64,000 nt of DNA, taken from NCBI GenBank assembly GCA_014058105.1, contig JACGCM010002684.1, forward strand, positions 558,001-622,000, read 5' to 3'. Below are positions 20,880 through 31,683 of this stretch, piece by piece. Numbering within the stretch: the first letter of the stretch is position 1; every line of letters begins with the position of its first letter. The position numbers and the translations under genes were made by a program. This stretch comes from Kingdonia uniflora. Taxonomy: Eukaryota; Streptophyta; Magnoliopsida; Ranunculales; Circaeasteraceae. The notes beneath the pieces are model-generated. The model saw nothing but the letters and a program-made list of their open reading frames with translations, was not told where the DNA came from and made no database searches.

Positions 20880-21278
20880 AGTTGAGTTTGCCACCTAAAG
20901 CAGTGCCAGCAAGAGACAGTTGTAAAATAAAATAGGCAGGTAATATACAGTTGTATTAAGGATATAATGGTAATTAAACCCTAACCTAATTGTCCCCCTC
21001 CCCTAGCCTATTAATAGGAGAGGAGTGGCAAACGACAAGGGGTTCAGATCTCCTTTTCCAAACAAGGCTAGAGCAAACGGCTCAACCACATTCTAGATAT
21101 CAATGTAACATAACGCAGACACGCATATATTGAGAACCACATTTATAAATCCTTCTTTGAGGTCGTGAGCAATCCTCATTAATAGAACCCATGAAAATAC
21201 TGCTTAGTCCTCCCTTATAAGTTATCACTATTTCGGTGTAGGGTTGATTCTCTTATATCCCGGAATTAGGCCCTTACA
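20880..21278 (+). repeat. 5' LTR (3' portion) of Tat element H
   Basis: Includes a promoter-like CCTATTAATAGGAGAGG near 21006 and ends CCGGAATTAGGCCCTTACA at about 21278. That ending is shared with the LTR ends of J, E, D, G and F. It gives H a plus orientation. The left boundary is approximate. No primer-binding site follows; the LTR is fused to gag by deletion. Confidence 0.6.
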
Positions 21279-23430
21279 TGTACAAATTCTATTCATTGAA
21301 AAATACTTCCATAATCTTACATTTCAGAATATGGTCAACACACCTTTTCAGCATGAGGCAAAACCCGGGACAAACGAATAACAATTTTCTAAATCGATTC
21401 AAAGAAGCGGCTTTGGTCATCGAAGAATTAGGCGATGTCGCTGCTGTTTTAGCATTCTTAAACGCCTGCTTACCAGACAACCTACGGAAGTCCTTCCACA
21501 AGACACTACCTCAAACGCTTGGTTGATCTGTTTGCTAGAGCCAAAAAATATGACAGGGTAGAGAGAGATAACAAATTGTAGGCACGAATGTTGATCGTAA
21601 CAAACCCACGTCCTTCTCTGGCTCCAAAAGTCGAGGCGAGGGTGCAAAAACTGTAAGAGCACATAAGGATACAGGATCCTTCCTCCGCTACGACCAGAAC
21701 AGAAAAATCAGTGGAACCTAGTCATCAGCATAACCAGCAAGGTGGGAGGTGGGGAAACTAACTACCCAGAAAAAAGAAAAACGACCTCACAATTTTTAGA
21801 GTAAAATGGTTCTAGTTAATGAAGACGAATAAGGACTATCGCAGTCCCGATTCATTCGAAGATAAACCAGGACAACCATTTTGCCAACACAATAACGGGC
21901 ACTGCCATGACATTGAGAATTGCTGCGATTTCAATAATCAGGTGGAAACAATCTTTCGTTAGGGATGCTTCACCCAATAGATTAAAAAGGTCACAGTAGC
22001 ATAAGTGTAAGCGAACGACCCAATCCCAACATATGATCATGTCGTACGACCTGAAAGCGTCAACATGATCGTGGAAAACGTGCATGCTGTGGGTACACAT
22101 GACGACCAATAAACATCCAAAAGGCAGTGTTTTAACTTATCAGAGATAAAACAGCATTTACCTCATAGCCACAATAAAACACTAACTTTTTCAAATTTAG
22201 ACCTGCACTCTCTCACTAGTTTACATAGCGGCGCGCTAGTCATCAGAGTATTTATTGGTGATATCAACGTCAGAAATATGTTAGTCGACAGCAGTGACCT
22301 GAACGTCCTGTTCTATACAGTGGCGGATCTAGGTAGAGCTCAGGGTGGGCAGCCGCCCGCCCTGAAAATTTTGGTGCTTTGATTTCTAGAGGTAAAAAAA
22401 ATAAAAAATTCCACTTGCCCCTTGTAAAATGTTGGTCTTGCCCCCCTGACTTTGGTAAAATGAGCTCTTGCCCCCCCTGACTTTGGTAAAATGATGGGGT
22501 TTCTTCAAAGCTTGAAACTAACAACCCCATCATGGAAACAGAAGTACGGACGCAGACATAGTAATGGGTGCCATTGTTTTCTTGGGTTTGAAGGTGCTCT
22601 GTTTTCTTATAAGAAATACTAATGAGGGAGATGGGTTTTGCAGAATTAGAGAGAAGAAGTTGTTGGGGAGTTTGGTGAATGTGTAACAAACAATGGGGAG
22701 AGAAAATATTTCTTGCAGAAAGCTTTAAAGGAAAGTGTTTGATGAAATGTCAATGTGAATAATTTTTTTGAGGTGAGTGTTTGATGAAATGTCGATGAGA
22801 AAAGTTTTGCCACTCAGTTGAAGCAAATAGAGATGGCAACAAACCCACACTTAATTAATAGGCATTGTTTGGTGGCTTGGAGGAATCGTATGTGACTTGA
22901 GCGAATTTTTGTGTGTCATGATGTCATTCTCAAGGTTTTTAGTAATGAGGTACTCTGTATTGTTTATACTCTACTTGCTTCTTGTTAGATTCCTTAAGAA
23001 TTTTAATGTAATGTAGATTATAAATGAAATTACAAAAATACCCTTCAATTTTTTTTTTTGGGGATACCGCCCCCAAACCCTCCAAAAATCCCTGCCCCCC
23101 TACCAATAATCCTGGCTCCACCACTGGTTTTATAATACAATTACCAAAATGAACTTGGAAAATTGCTTAACTGATTGCAACACAACATTAATAGGTTTTA
23201 ATGACCACACTGCGGCAGCAATTGGGGAAATTCACTTGCCCATAATTGCAGAACCATCCGTCTCGTCACAATGACTCGTCATAGTCTCGGCGACCGACAC
23301 AACATAAAATGAGATCCTAGGACGTGACTGGATACATGTTATTGGAATGGTATATGAAAAAGAAAAATTTACGACGGACTCTTTATGAAGGTTTTGATAT
23401 ATCGTAATTCCCATTGCTAACAAGCGGTCG
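21279..23430 (+). pseudogene. Tat element H gag and protease, split by a hAT element
   Basis: The Gag C-terminal part is at 21330-21590: FSMRQNPGQTNNNFLNRFKE, then PDNLRKSF and DLFARAKKYDRVERDN, a standard plant gypsy Gag motif series. At 21870-21965 the knuckle-like HCHDIENCCDFNNQVETIF occurs. The protease begins at 22225 (SGALVIRVFIGDINVRNMLV, then DSSDLNVLFY); the active-site triad D-[ST]-G reads DSS here. The reading is broken at 22318 by the inserted element and resumes at 23127 in register of sense: NTITKMNLENCL, IGFNDHTAAAIGEIHLPI, and NEILGRDWIHVIGMVYE. It fades after about 23430. RT and later domains are absent. Confidence 0.75.
22318..23126. mobile_element. Non-autonomous hAT-type element (809 bp)
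   Basis: Terminal inverted repeats: left CAGTGGCGGATCTAGG, right (reverse complement) CAGTGGTGGAGCCAGG. CAGTGGCGGA is a common start of plant hAT elements. It is flanked by an 8-bp target duplication with one mismatch: GTTCTATA (22310-22317) and GTTTTATA (23127-23134). C-rich runs lie just inside both ends (CTTGCCCCCC at 22438-22480 and CTGCCCCCCTACC at 23092-23103). No transposase ORF is visible. It splits the element H protease, so it is younger than H. Confidence 0.85.
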
Positions 23431-24723
23431 TAAATGTACTTTGCCGGTAAAAATTCATCCTATGTTAGCCAATTTTTGACTGTCTCAATTCCTCCTTTCC
23501 TTGCAACGTTCTTAAACCGTCATGGTTCAATTTGAAAATATTGTTTAAAATAGAAATTACAACAGATTTTTGTCATAATAATTTGTCCTTTATTTTTAAC
23601 TACTTTTTCAGTTGTAATTTCGGGATATTTTTCTTAACAAAACAAAGACATTTAATGGCAAATAAAGCTTAAAAACTAAGCGCAAAACCCACAACACAAT
23701 GAGATTACTTCATTTTATTATTAAACTGCTCCAAGTGTACACATAACATATTTCTTTAGAATCAGATTACAAAACTTCTCAATCTCTAAGCAAGCCTGGA
23801 ATGGTAGATGGTGCTCCCTCAGACCATTTTTGTTTATGATGTCAAACTCGTCCTATATATGAACAGCCAGGTTCCTCCCCTCTCATGGTGCCAATTTTGG
23901 CTTAAAGAGGGTTACAGCTGCAGATCAAAGTTATTGATCAGAACAACCAGTATCCACATAATAAAGGAATTACAACAAAACTCAAAGGTGAGTATTTAAT
24001 TGAGATCATTATAGCATCAACTAGTTATTTACAAAAAAAGAAAGATATTATGAAATGTTGTAGCTTTACCTTCCAGTTTGAAACATAGGAATGTCTTTGT
24101 AGGAAGAACAACTACAAATGATTATTGAAGGAGAGGTCCCTGAATGGAACAAAAAAAAAAAAAAAAGGAACTCAAACTATTTGGGAGTAAATATTATCAA
24201 GAAAAATCTATATTACATTTTAGGTTACTTGTATCAAGACAAACTTAAATTGTTGTGTTAGTCGAGGCAAGAAAAATTAAATTAAGGGCACAAATTTGCT
24301 GTATATGTTTTTAAGAATGCCCAAACTACATAATGGTAAATAATCCACAAGCTTCCCTCTATGTATGTTGATATGTGTCATCTTTGTATTAATCACCAGT
24401 TATAACTCCCAAAACAACCTACTTATCTCGCATTGTCTTTCTCCCATCTCAGGCTCTTCTCTTTCTCTCTCACATCCCATCTTTTCTCTTACAAAGTTCC
24501 TACCGATAAAACAAATAATTGTTTTCCCTCCCGTCCCCGTCTAAGAATTTATAGTTCTTACTTATCAAGGTATTCTCATTATTTCTATCTTCCTATCTCC
24601 ATCCTCTCTCAATCTCAAGAGATTAAAGATTTGCTATTTTTTATTTCAATTTCAGGGGTTATCATTTATGTGAGAAGGTTTGGATGTTAATTTGCGTTGG
24701 TTCTTCGAAGTCCGAACCGATAC
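23431..24723. other. Flank of element D; possible host-gene exon traces
   Basis: On the minus strand, 24139-24070 is bracketed by AG (TTCAG) and GT (GTAAAGC), and a second possible exon ends its acceptor (CTGCAG) at 23918. Its conceptual frame includes KIGTMRGEEPGCSYIGRV, with stops. I do not recognise a family. At 24430-24510 the plus strand is strongly CT-rich (CTTTCTCTCTCACATCCC), like a plant 5' leader. Both are suggestive only. Confidence 0.25.
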
Positions 24724-25341
24724 TGTAATAGCCTAATTCTGTAAGCTCGAGATGGCTCGGAATTAGCTCTTACACCAATGTTCTTGTGACAAAAACTAAT
24801 ATAAAATAAGAAATGACGCAGGTAATTTAGCGTAGAAAACCTCTGAATAGGTAAAAAAGAAACCACGACCTCGGGTTGAGGGTTTTTATAATAGTGACTT
24901 TGATTGCTTGAGCTGATATCTTATTACAAGTGATCTCTCGAACTAGAAATGCTTGATCTTCTAGATAAGAACCTTGGATATTTGAGAATCTAGAAAATAT
25001 AGTTTTCTTAGTGATTTCCCGTATATTTTTCTAGTTCCTGTCTCTTCTGGAACTTCCTCTTTATATAGGCCCTCTCCGCAGTTCTTTATCGTGCTGAAAC
25101 ACGTTCTCTAAACAAGGTGGTAAGTTGTGCTTGACTGAGTAACTGTCGAGTTCGTGAGAGACAGGTGTTTTTGACTTGTTCAAGTTTTTCTATTGAGCTT
25201 GACCCACGTTCTTCATCAGTTCGTGGGGTAGGTGTCAATGTTAACTATTTGTGTTATATGTGGAATACGCGAGTCTGATATGGAGGTAGTTCAAATTAGA
25301 AATAACTCGAATTGGGTTAGATCGAGGGATATGCCCCTACA
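24724..25341 (-). repeat. 3' LTR of element D
   Basis: 618 bp; plus-strand text starts TGTAATAGCC and ends GCCCCTACA, so TG/CA termini hold in both directions. Close relatives lie at 44818-45365 (E), 63093-63681 (F) and 31684-32185. Shared blocks include GAATAGGTAAAAA, CCACGACCTCGGGTTGAGG, and TTTATATAGGCCC before CATCGTGCT-type sequence. Confidence 0.85.
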
Positions 25342-25356
25342 ATCGCCCCCTCGCAA
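25342..25356 (-). other. Polypurine tract of element D
   Basis: On the minus strand it reads TTGCGAGGGGGCGAT directly before the LTR start TGTAGGGGC. The equivalent tract in F is TTGCGAGGGGGAGAT (63682-63696) and in E GTTTGAGGGGACAAT (45366-45380). This is the main evidence that D, E and F run on the minus strand. Confidence 0.75.
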
Positions 25357-25613
25357 CCGAAGTCACAAGTGGCTTTGGGTGTGAAAAAAATTACGGGTAT
25401 ATGGGTATATGGGCTTTAAAAGTTTTGAAAATGAAGAAAGTAGTTATGTGGATTTGACTGCATGAAAAATGTGCACTGAATATTTATGGGGGGATGTTTG
25501 TGTATTGAATGATGATGAGAATATTGATGTACGTGACGGTTGGGGTTTTGAGAGTTTCGTCTGAATTGAATGATGACGGTTGGGAAACGTACTTGCACAT
25601 TAAATATTAAGGT

Positions 25614-25622
25614 TATATAAAT
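25614..25622 (+). promoter_or_regulatory. Antisense promoter P1 of element D
   Basis: TATATAAAT, preceded by GATGACGGTTGGGAAA (25571-25586) and CACATTAAATATTA. The same arrangement occurs in E (45618) and F (63893). It lies 95 bp upstream of the first accessory ATG (25709), on the strand opposite to the retroelement genes. Confidence 0.65.
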
Positions 25623-25708
25623 ATTACCTGCACCGAGGATTGTGGCAAAGTATGTTATTTATTGCAAAATTCTCTGGAAGTCTATTGATGATAGCGAAGA
25701 CCAGGAGA

Positions 25709-27200
25709 ATGGTTTACAAAAAAAGAATTTATGTTGAGAATCAGAAGTTGAAGTTGAGATATTTTGGTGATTAGTCCTTGGAGATGCCTACTCCCATTCC
25801 TGTTCTACCGACGTATCAAGGTATGTCGGAAGAAAAAGCGGCTGAAGCTGAGGAAGATTTTTACTGTATGTGGAGATTTCATCACGTTATATTAACAGGC
25901 GACCAACGTTGGAGGTGTCTCTGTATCCTTGCAGAAGAGAAGGTTGAGGAGACAAATGCGGGGGCTGGTAAAATTATGGGGCAGTTGCGCCAATGTCCTG
26001 CGTAAGATTGAATTCTAAGGTCAAACCCTCTTTATCTCTGCCAACTCTTTGAAGGTGGTGGTTATAGAGGAGGTGACGGTGGTAGTGGAGAAGGGAGATG
26101 ATGAATGGAAGTCTGCTTCTGCACTTCCATCATTTTTTGACTCTAAGAGAACCTTTTATTTGAAGAGTTGGTTCAAGCATAAACTTCCTCTCTTCCATAG
26201 TTTCGATTTAAAGCTCGACTCCATGTCTAGACTTCGACCAAACTTATGAGAATGAGGATTTTCAACATTTTTTAATGCCTGTTTTGCTTCAGAAGATTTT
26301 TTGAGTGAAATATCACTGAAGTCAGATGAACTGAAGGATTTGAGGTTTTGGAGTGCCTGATTGACTTGTTATCTATAAAGTACTTACAATTTATAGTCAA
26401 GTTTAATACAATTTATTATCCAAACTCTGTGTATATCTAGAATAACTCTTGAAATTGAGCTATGAATAATTTGATGACTTACGAATAGAGGATGAAATGT
26501 AATGAGATTAGAATTTTACAATCTGTTTATAGTAATCGAGCTATTAAACTATGTTTGTAACATGAAATATGTGTAAGAATTTATTTTTGAATTGAGTGAC
26601 TGAGAATTATGGGGGAGAGAGATTACTGAAGAAGTTTTGAGATTTAATAATAGGATACTTGAGCTCAGGGAGGTCATTACAAAATACTAGATTTGGAAAG
26701 AATAAGCTCGATATTGAATAGGCCAAATTCATCGAGATTGATGTAAAAAAATATGTTTAAATAAATTTCCTCAGGATACTAGGGTTTTCTGTTATGAAAG
26801 AACTGGATACAATCATAGATTGTGGGGGATCCAGAGAAAATTGCATAAAATAGGCAGAAATGAGCTTTTCAGCAGGTGGAAGAAATTAGAAATGGTGTGG
26901 ACTCGTTCTAAGAGAATTTGCTATGTAGCTGAGGGACGGTTGACGATAAAGATATTTGATGTGCGGGACTAGATTTTTGGTTTGTTGGACTATGATGCTG
27001 AACTGCCTGTTAGGGGCTATCTATTTGAAGGTTTAAATTGGATGGGTTGGGAACTTGAGTATGAGCGTTGCTTCTTTAAGGAGTTGTTTTGGGAAGTGAA
27101 GGTAGAGCCTGCTGCCTGAAAAGATGTTGTGAAACTGATTGCTAAAGAAGAGATCAAATTGGAAGATATGAGGATTGCCGGAGGCAAACTGATCTGATGT
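25709..27200 (+). pseudogene. Accessory ORF 1 of element D (unknown function)
   Basis: Starts MVYKKRIYVENQKLKLRYFG, the counterpart of MVTTRR in E, so the start is supported by comparison. The next part (25778-26005) reads MPTPIPVLPTYQGMSEEKAA, EAEEDFYCMWRFHHVILTGD, and CLCILAEEKVEETNAGAG; E has the same order. A Val/Glu-rich piece follows at 26049-26249. A downstream conserved patch at 27060-27185 (CFFKELFWEVKVEPA, then KDVVKLIAKEEIKLEDMRIA) matches E at 47028-47135. Stops interrupt both copies, and the stretch between may contain introns. I do not recognise the domain. Its place next to P1, antisense to pol, points to an element-borne accessory protein. Confidence 0.5.
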
Positions 27201-27763
27201 AGTTCCCCGGGACATCAGGGATGTTTCAGGTGTAATTATATGTAAGGGAGTGAATTGTAATAAGAATAAAATGAATGTAATGAGGGGAGGTATAGTTATA
27301 TGTAATTATATGAGTTCAAATAATTGCCAAAGAAATAAAAATGAGAATGAAGCATGAATCTGTCCTTTATTGTTGTGAATGCTGTTTGTGACTATTGTGA
27401 AAAATGAATTTAAATATTTTTGAAATTTTGAAAGGTTTGGAAATGACGTCAGCACTTCTATAAGCAGAAGTAGAAAAAAATTGAAAAAGCAGGTAGCTTT
27501 TAATTTTGTCTTTGGTGCAAAAGCAGGGAAAGTTTGATTGCGTGCAAGTGTTGATTCATCATGAGTGTGGGGATGTCTGAGGGAGATTTGGAAAAGAGAG
27601 ATGAAAATATATTAAAATATAGGGCAAATGGAAATGATGAGAAGGTATTTTTACCGAAAAGGTGCAAGACGTCTGACATTAATTGTGGAAGGGATACCTC
27701 CGTTCCCAAACTGAGTTCGGCTCGTGCGAGGCCCAATAATTGCCAGCAGTTTGAGAGAAAAAA

Positions 27764-27772
27764 TATAAATAA
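27764..27772 (+). promoter_or_regulatory. Antisense promoter P2 of element D
   Basis: TATAAATAA in the context GAGAGAAAAAATATAAATAA, followed by TTCATCTTCGTCATTCAAAC. Element E has TATAAATAA at 47600-47608, followed by TCTTCTTCATCCAAAC. About 100 bp upstream is also alignable (for example CCGTTCCCAAACTGAG against TCAGTTCCAAAACCGAG). It lies about 490 bp before the Transposase_28-like ATG. Confidence 0.6.
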
Positions 27773-28255
27773 TGTTTCATCTTCGTCATTCAAACGCATA
27801 TCAGCTTCTGAGAACTTGATGTGCAGTGAGAGAGGAAAGAAAAAAAAATAGTAAAATTTTTTGTGAGAAATTAATCGAGAGTGATCAACAATCAAAGTGA
27901 GAGAGAGATGCAAAGACTGAGTCACGAAGGTGGTTATACAACAACGTTGTGTGGGAAGGATTTTGGGCTATGTCAGATTCACATTCTGACATAGAAGGTT
28001 AGTAGAGGATTTGTGACACTTTGAATGTTGTATCTTTTGAAAAAACCTTTTTTGTGATATGAAAATCTACATAAATACTATTTTCGGCAATCTTTAAAAC
28101 TCTGCTTGATATATTTGTAAAAAATGAGATATGAAGATATATGTACGTGGGTTATGTATATGTAAAAGATAATGATGGATACCTGGACCTGTATGTAGGT
28201 CAAACATGAGGAGTATTGAGTAGGATTAAACCCTCATATCAAAGTTGTAGTCGAT

Positions 28256-31200
28256 ATGGAGACTTTACCTGTTAATGAACCATCGACCTCTGGTCGATCG
28301 GCAGAGTCTGAGAATGAAATATCTGATAGGGAGGAAGAAGTAGGAGTTGTTAAATTTCCAGATTTCCCTATAAAATTGGTATCATATCAACCGAATTCTG
28401 ATGTGTTTATAGAGTTTTGTAAAGCCAAAGCTTCTGTAGGGGGAAGATGGGGTAATTTTGTAGAACATGTCGGTAGGCATTTTAGGAGTTGTTTTGTAGG
28501 ATCTGGTTAGGAACACTTTTTTTTATTGGCTGATTTGGAGAAGGAAAAATAAGATAAGGGTTTAGACGAATCGATCTTCTTGGAGTATTATGATAGAAAT
28601 ATCCAGGGTAACTTGGGAGAGGGTTTTTTGTGTTACCTGTCTCAGTTGGAGTACGGGTTGAGTCTGCCCCTTAGCAATCTTGTGAAAGGAATTATTAATA
28701 TTATTGGGGCATGTCCTGTTCAGCTGAACGGGAGCATGTGGGAGGTAATAATCGTCTGTAAATTTTTGAATAAGTTGTAGGTGGAGGATGAGATTGAGAG
28801 GAGGATATCTCTTGAGGATGTCTTGCAGTTTTATGGGGTAAAAAAACTTTTTTGCAAGTGGAGGGGAATATTTTTTTCGAGTTTGACTCAACCTCGTTTC
28901 TTCGATCTGAACTCAGCAGATCGAATGTGGAATGATACCGTAATATGGGTGAAGGGTGACTTCCTTCAGAGAGATGATGAAGAACCCATGGAAGTTCGAT
29001 GTAGAACTGTGAACCAAACTAAGTATAACACTGTATAACGAATAATATTTGAAATATTGAAATGGGATATAGCACGGTTTATGATAATGTGTTATGTTTT
29101 GATAGGTCCTTCGTCGAAGGTGAAGAGGAAGAAGTCCCTGTTAGACACTATTGCTTAGGAAAGGACTGAGTTTGAGGCTGTGCTGAAAGAACTCAGCATT
29201 AGTAGAAAGAAACGTGCTAACAGCCGATCTGAGAAAGTTTGAAAGTCCTAAACAATGAGGTTAATGACGGGAGTTGGTGGCAACAAGAAGAGGGGAGCAG
29301 ATGGGGGAGATGCGAGTGATCTTGCCCAAGGCCTCTGGAGTAGACTTTTTGGATGTGCCGGAGTCAACTACGTCGAGCAAGCTAGATCGGGCATTTCCAA
29401 AGAAGAAGATTCTAAAGCCTGGTTCGACCTCTGGAACTACAGGAAGTGGTGAGGTCGAAGGTGGGGGGGGGGGGGGGGGGGGAGGGGGGCGAAAAAGAGG
29501 AGGGTTGAGCCTTCTGAACTGATAGTGGTGAAGGTCGTAGAGGATTGACCTGTTATAAATGATGAGTTGAAAGTGGTGGAGGAAAGGGCGAGGCTTGCAG
29601 CTCGCAATGGGGAGGAGATGAACAAAATGGTAAGTTTATTGGTTTGAATATATGATAAATTTTGTATGGTGATTTGAGCAAATAGTGAGGTCGATGTTAT
29701 TTGTTTTTGTAGGCAACTCATTTGGCGAAGAGGACCTGTCTCAGAGTTGAGGAGGAGAAAGCTGAGCTTAAGAAGGGGAAGGCCGAGCTCGAGAAGAAGG
29801 TAGCTCGATTAAAAGCTGACTTGGCTAGGGAGGAGAAGTGACTGGAGGCCCTGAAAGCTTCTCAAGAGGTGGAGATCAGCAATTTATTAGCTGAAGCGGA
29901 AAGAAATGTGGAGGAGGTGGTAATCAAGCATGATAGACTCGAGCGCCACCTTTTAAAAATGGGGTATTCCAAAACTGACTTGAACGACATTATGGCGGAT
30001 ACCTATGTTGAGGAGGAGGGAGATGATGAGGCAGAATATGTTGCTATTGGAGTTGTGGACGGGTTGGATAGTGTCTCTCCCCAAACGGTGCGAGACAACC
30101 AAGGGGATGACAATGAGGGTCCAGAGGAAAGGAATGAGAAGGTAGAGTAGAATGTTGACTATGTGATTGTATGAATGGTTTGGAATGTTGTAATCTGATA
30201 GAATATTGTTTGTTGGATAGAATTTTGTAGGCTAAGATGTTTATGTAAACCTTGTTGTATCAACTTAAAGAAATGCACCTCAGAATAAAAGATTTAAAGA
30301 ATGAGCTTGCTAAGGAAAAAGATGCCTCAACATCCCTATTATCTTCGTAAGAGGAGGTACATGTTAGAAAAGAGCAAGAAATATTTGATTTGTATGCTTC
30401 ATTAGTCTAGAGCTACAAAGTAAAAATTAGAGTGTAGATACAGACAAAAAACTTGCTATCAGTTTATGGGTAATGGCACTCAATGGTGTATATAAAATAA
30501 CAAAGTATTGAAAAATTATAATATAGAGAATGTATACCTTAGAATTGGAAGTATATGTTATTGTTCATCCAACTGAGATTGTACTTCGACCTTAAGTTTA
30601 GAAGTAGTTTCATACAGTAGATGAAAAAAAATATGGTTAGAAATACGATGTATGTATTGAGTTAGTGTCCTGAATCGAACTTGATATATTGTATTTGTGA
30701 TGTATAGGTCAAATTAGAGTTAGCTCGCTTGAGCGAAGATGAGATACGCCAATGTAACCAAGAATTTGCGATGGAGTTTGATGGAATGAGAGAGGCAAAT
30801 GAAGATAAAGAAGATCAACATGTAATACATTTCAAGTTTGTTGAGGCAGCTCAAACCGCTGACGACCTCACTCAGAAGATTGAGGAGAAAGATCCTAAAA
30901 TTAGTAAAGGGTATAAAGAGCTCACGGAGATGAAAGAAAAGGCAGCAAAGCTCAAAAGCTAGATGATGCGCTGATGGTAAAGAGTAAGGATGCTGACATA
31001 GCTCGATACCATATATAGGCTTTAGAAAAGTTATAGGAAGGGTTATACCATTCTATGGCCAGTTTAAAGGACCAAATGATCAGCAAAACAAACGTATAGG
31101 AGTAGACTCGAACTGATCTAGTGAGTACCAGAAGTGAGCTGGCACAATTAAAGAAGAAAATGGTTGAGAGAGATAACGAACTCAAGAAAGCTCGAGATGA

Positions 31201-31660
31201 CCTATCTACCTCTGAAGTTGCGGTTGAGCAGTTGACTACAACTTTACCTACTAAAGATATGGGGCTTCGGATGGTGTAAAGGAAGTGTGACGAGTTGAAT
31301 GAGAGGGTGACACAATTGAAGACCAATTTGGCTCAGGCCAATTCGTGTGCTAGAAACGTCGAGGCTGGAGAGCGCTCAAGGAAGAATAAGAGTAACGTCA
31401 AGGTCTCCCTTGTTCAAGGGGATGTAGTTAGCCTATCAGCTCGAATAAGAGAGCTGGAGGCAAATATAACTTAAACTCAAGGTCATGTACAAAAAGGGAA
31501 TGAACAGTTAAGGGAGTACCAAAGTAAGTTGGACGTTTATCTTGCCAGGGAACCAGAGTTAGAGTGGGTTATCAGAGGTCAGGAGATTTTGATAAAGAAG
31601 AAAGATGAACTGTTAAAGAAATCTCTGGATGGGGAAGATTTAAACAGGGAGCTTGAGAAA
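28256..31660 (+). pseudogene. Accessory gene 2 of element D: Transposase_28-like plus coiled coils
   Basis: A multi-exon gene. An intron acceptor (TGTATGTAG/GT) ends at 28198 and the ATG is at 28256 (METLPVNEPSTSGRSAESEN). The Transposase_28-like ('putative gypsy-type transposon') domain spans about 28360-29030: KFPDFPIKLVSYQPNSDVFI, EGFLCYLSQLEYGLSLPLSN, CPVQLNGSMWEV, QPRFFDLNSADRMWNDTVIW. Introns fit 29033-29105 and 29630-29712. Later exons (29713-30140, about 30230-30350, 30709-31660) are Glu/Lys/Leu heptad-rich, e.g. EEKAELKKGKAELEKKVARL, with the patch MGYSKTDLNDIMADTYVEEE. Scattered stops make it non-functional. The family is known from plant genomes near gypsy elements and has no proven biochemical activity. 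Confidence 0.7.
29463..29482 (+). repeat. Homopolymer G(20)
   Basis: Twenty G, one A, six more G, inside an accessory-gene exon of element D, giving a Gly run in one frame. Probably prone to slippage and to assembly error. Confidence 0.9.
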
Positions 31661-31683
31661 CTTTGTGGTTAAGTGGCATAACT

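Noticed and set aside
22270..22689. 139-codon minus ORF
   Set aside because: It crosses the hAT insertion boundary at 22318, so it joins unrelated sequences by chance.
23790..24139. Named host gene from the AG/GT-bracketed exon traces
   Set aside because: Splice-like borders are present, but the conceptual peptide has stops and no family could be recognised; kept only as a low-confidence trace.
30952..31326. 124-codon minus ORF
   Set aside because: Shadow of the plus-strand coiled-coil exon, whose heptad pattern is clear.
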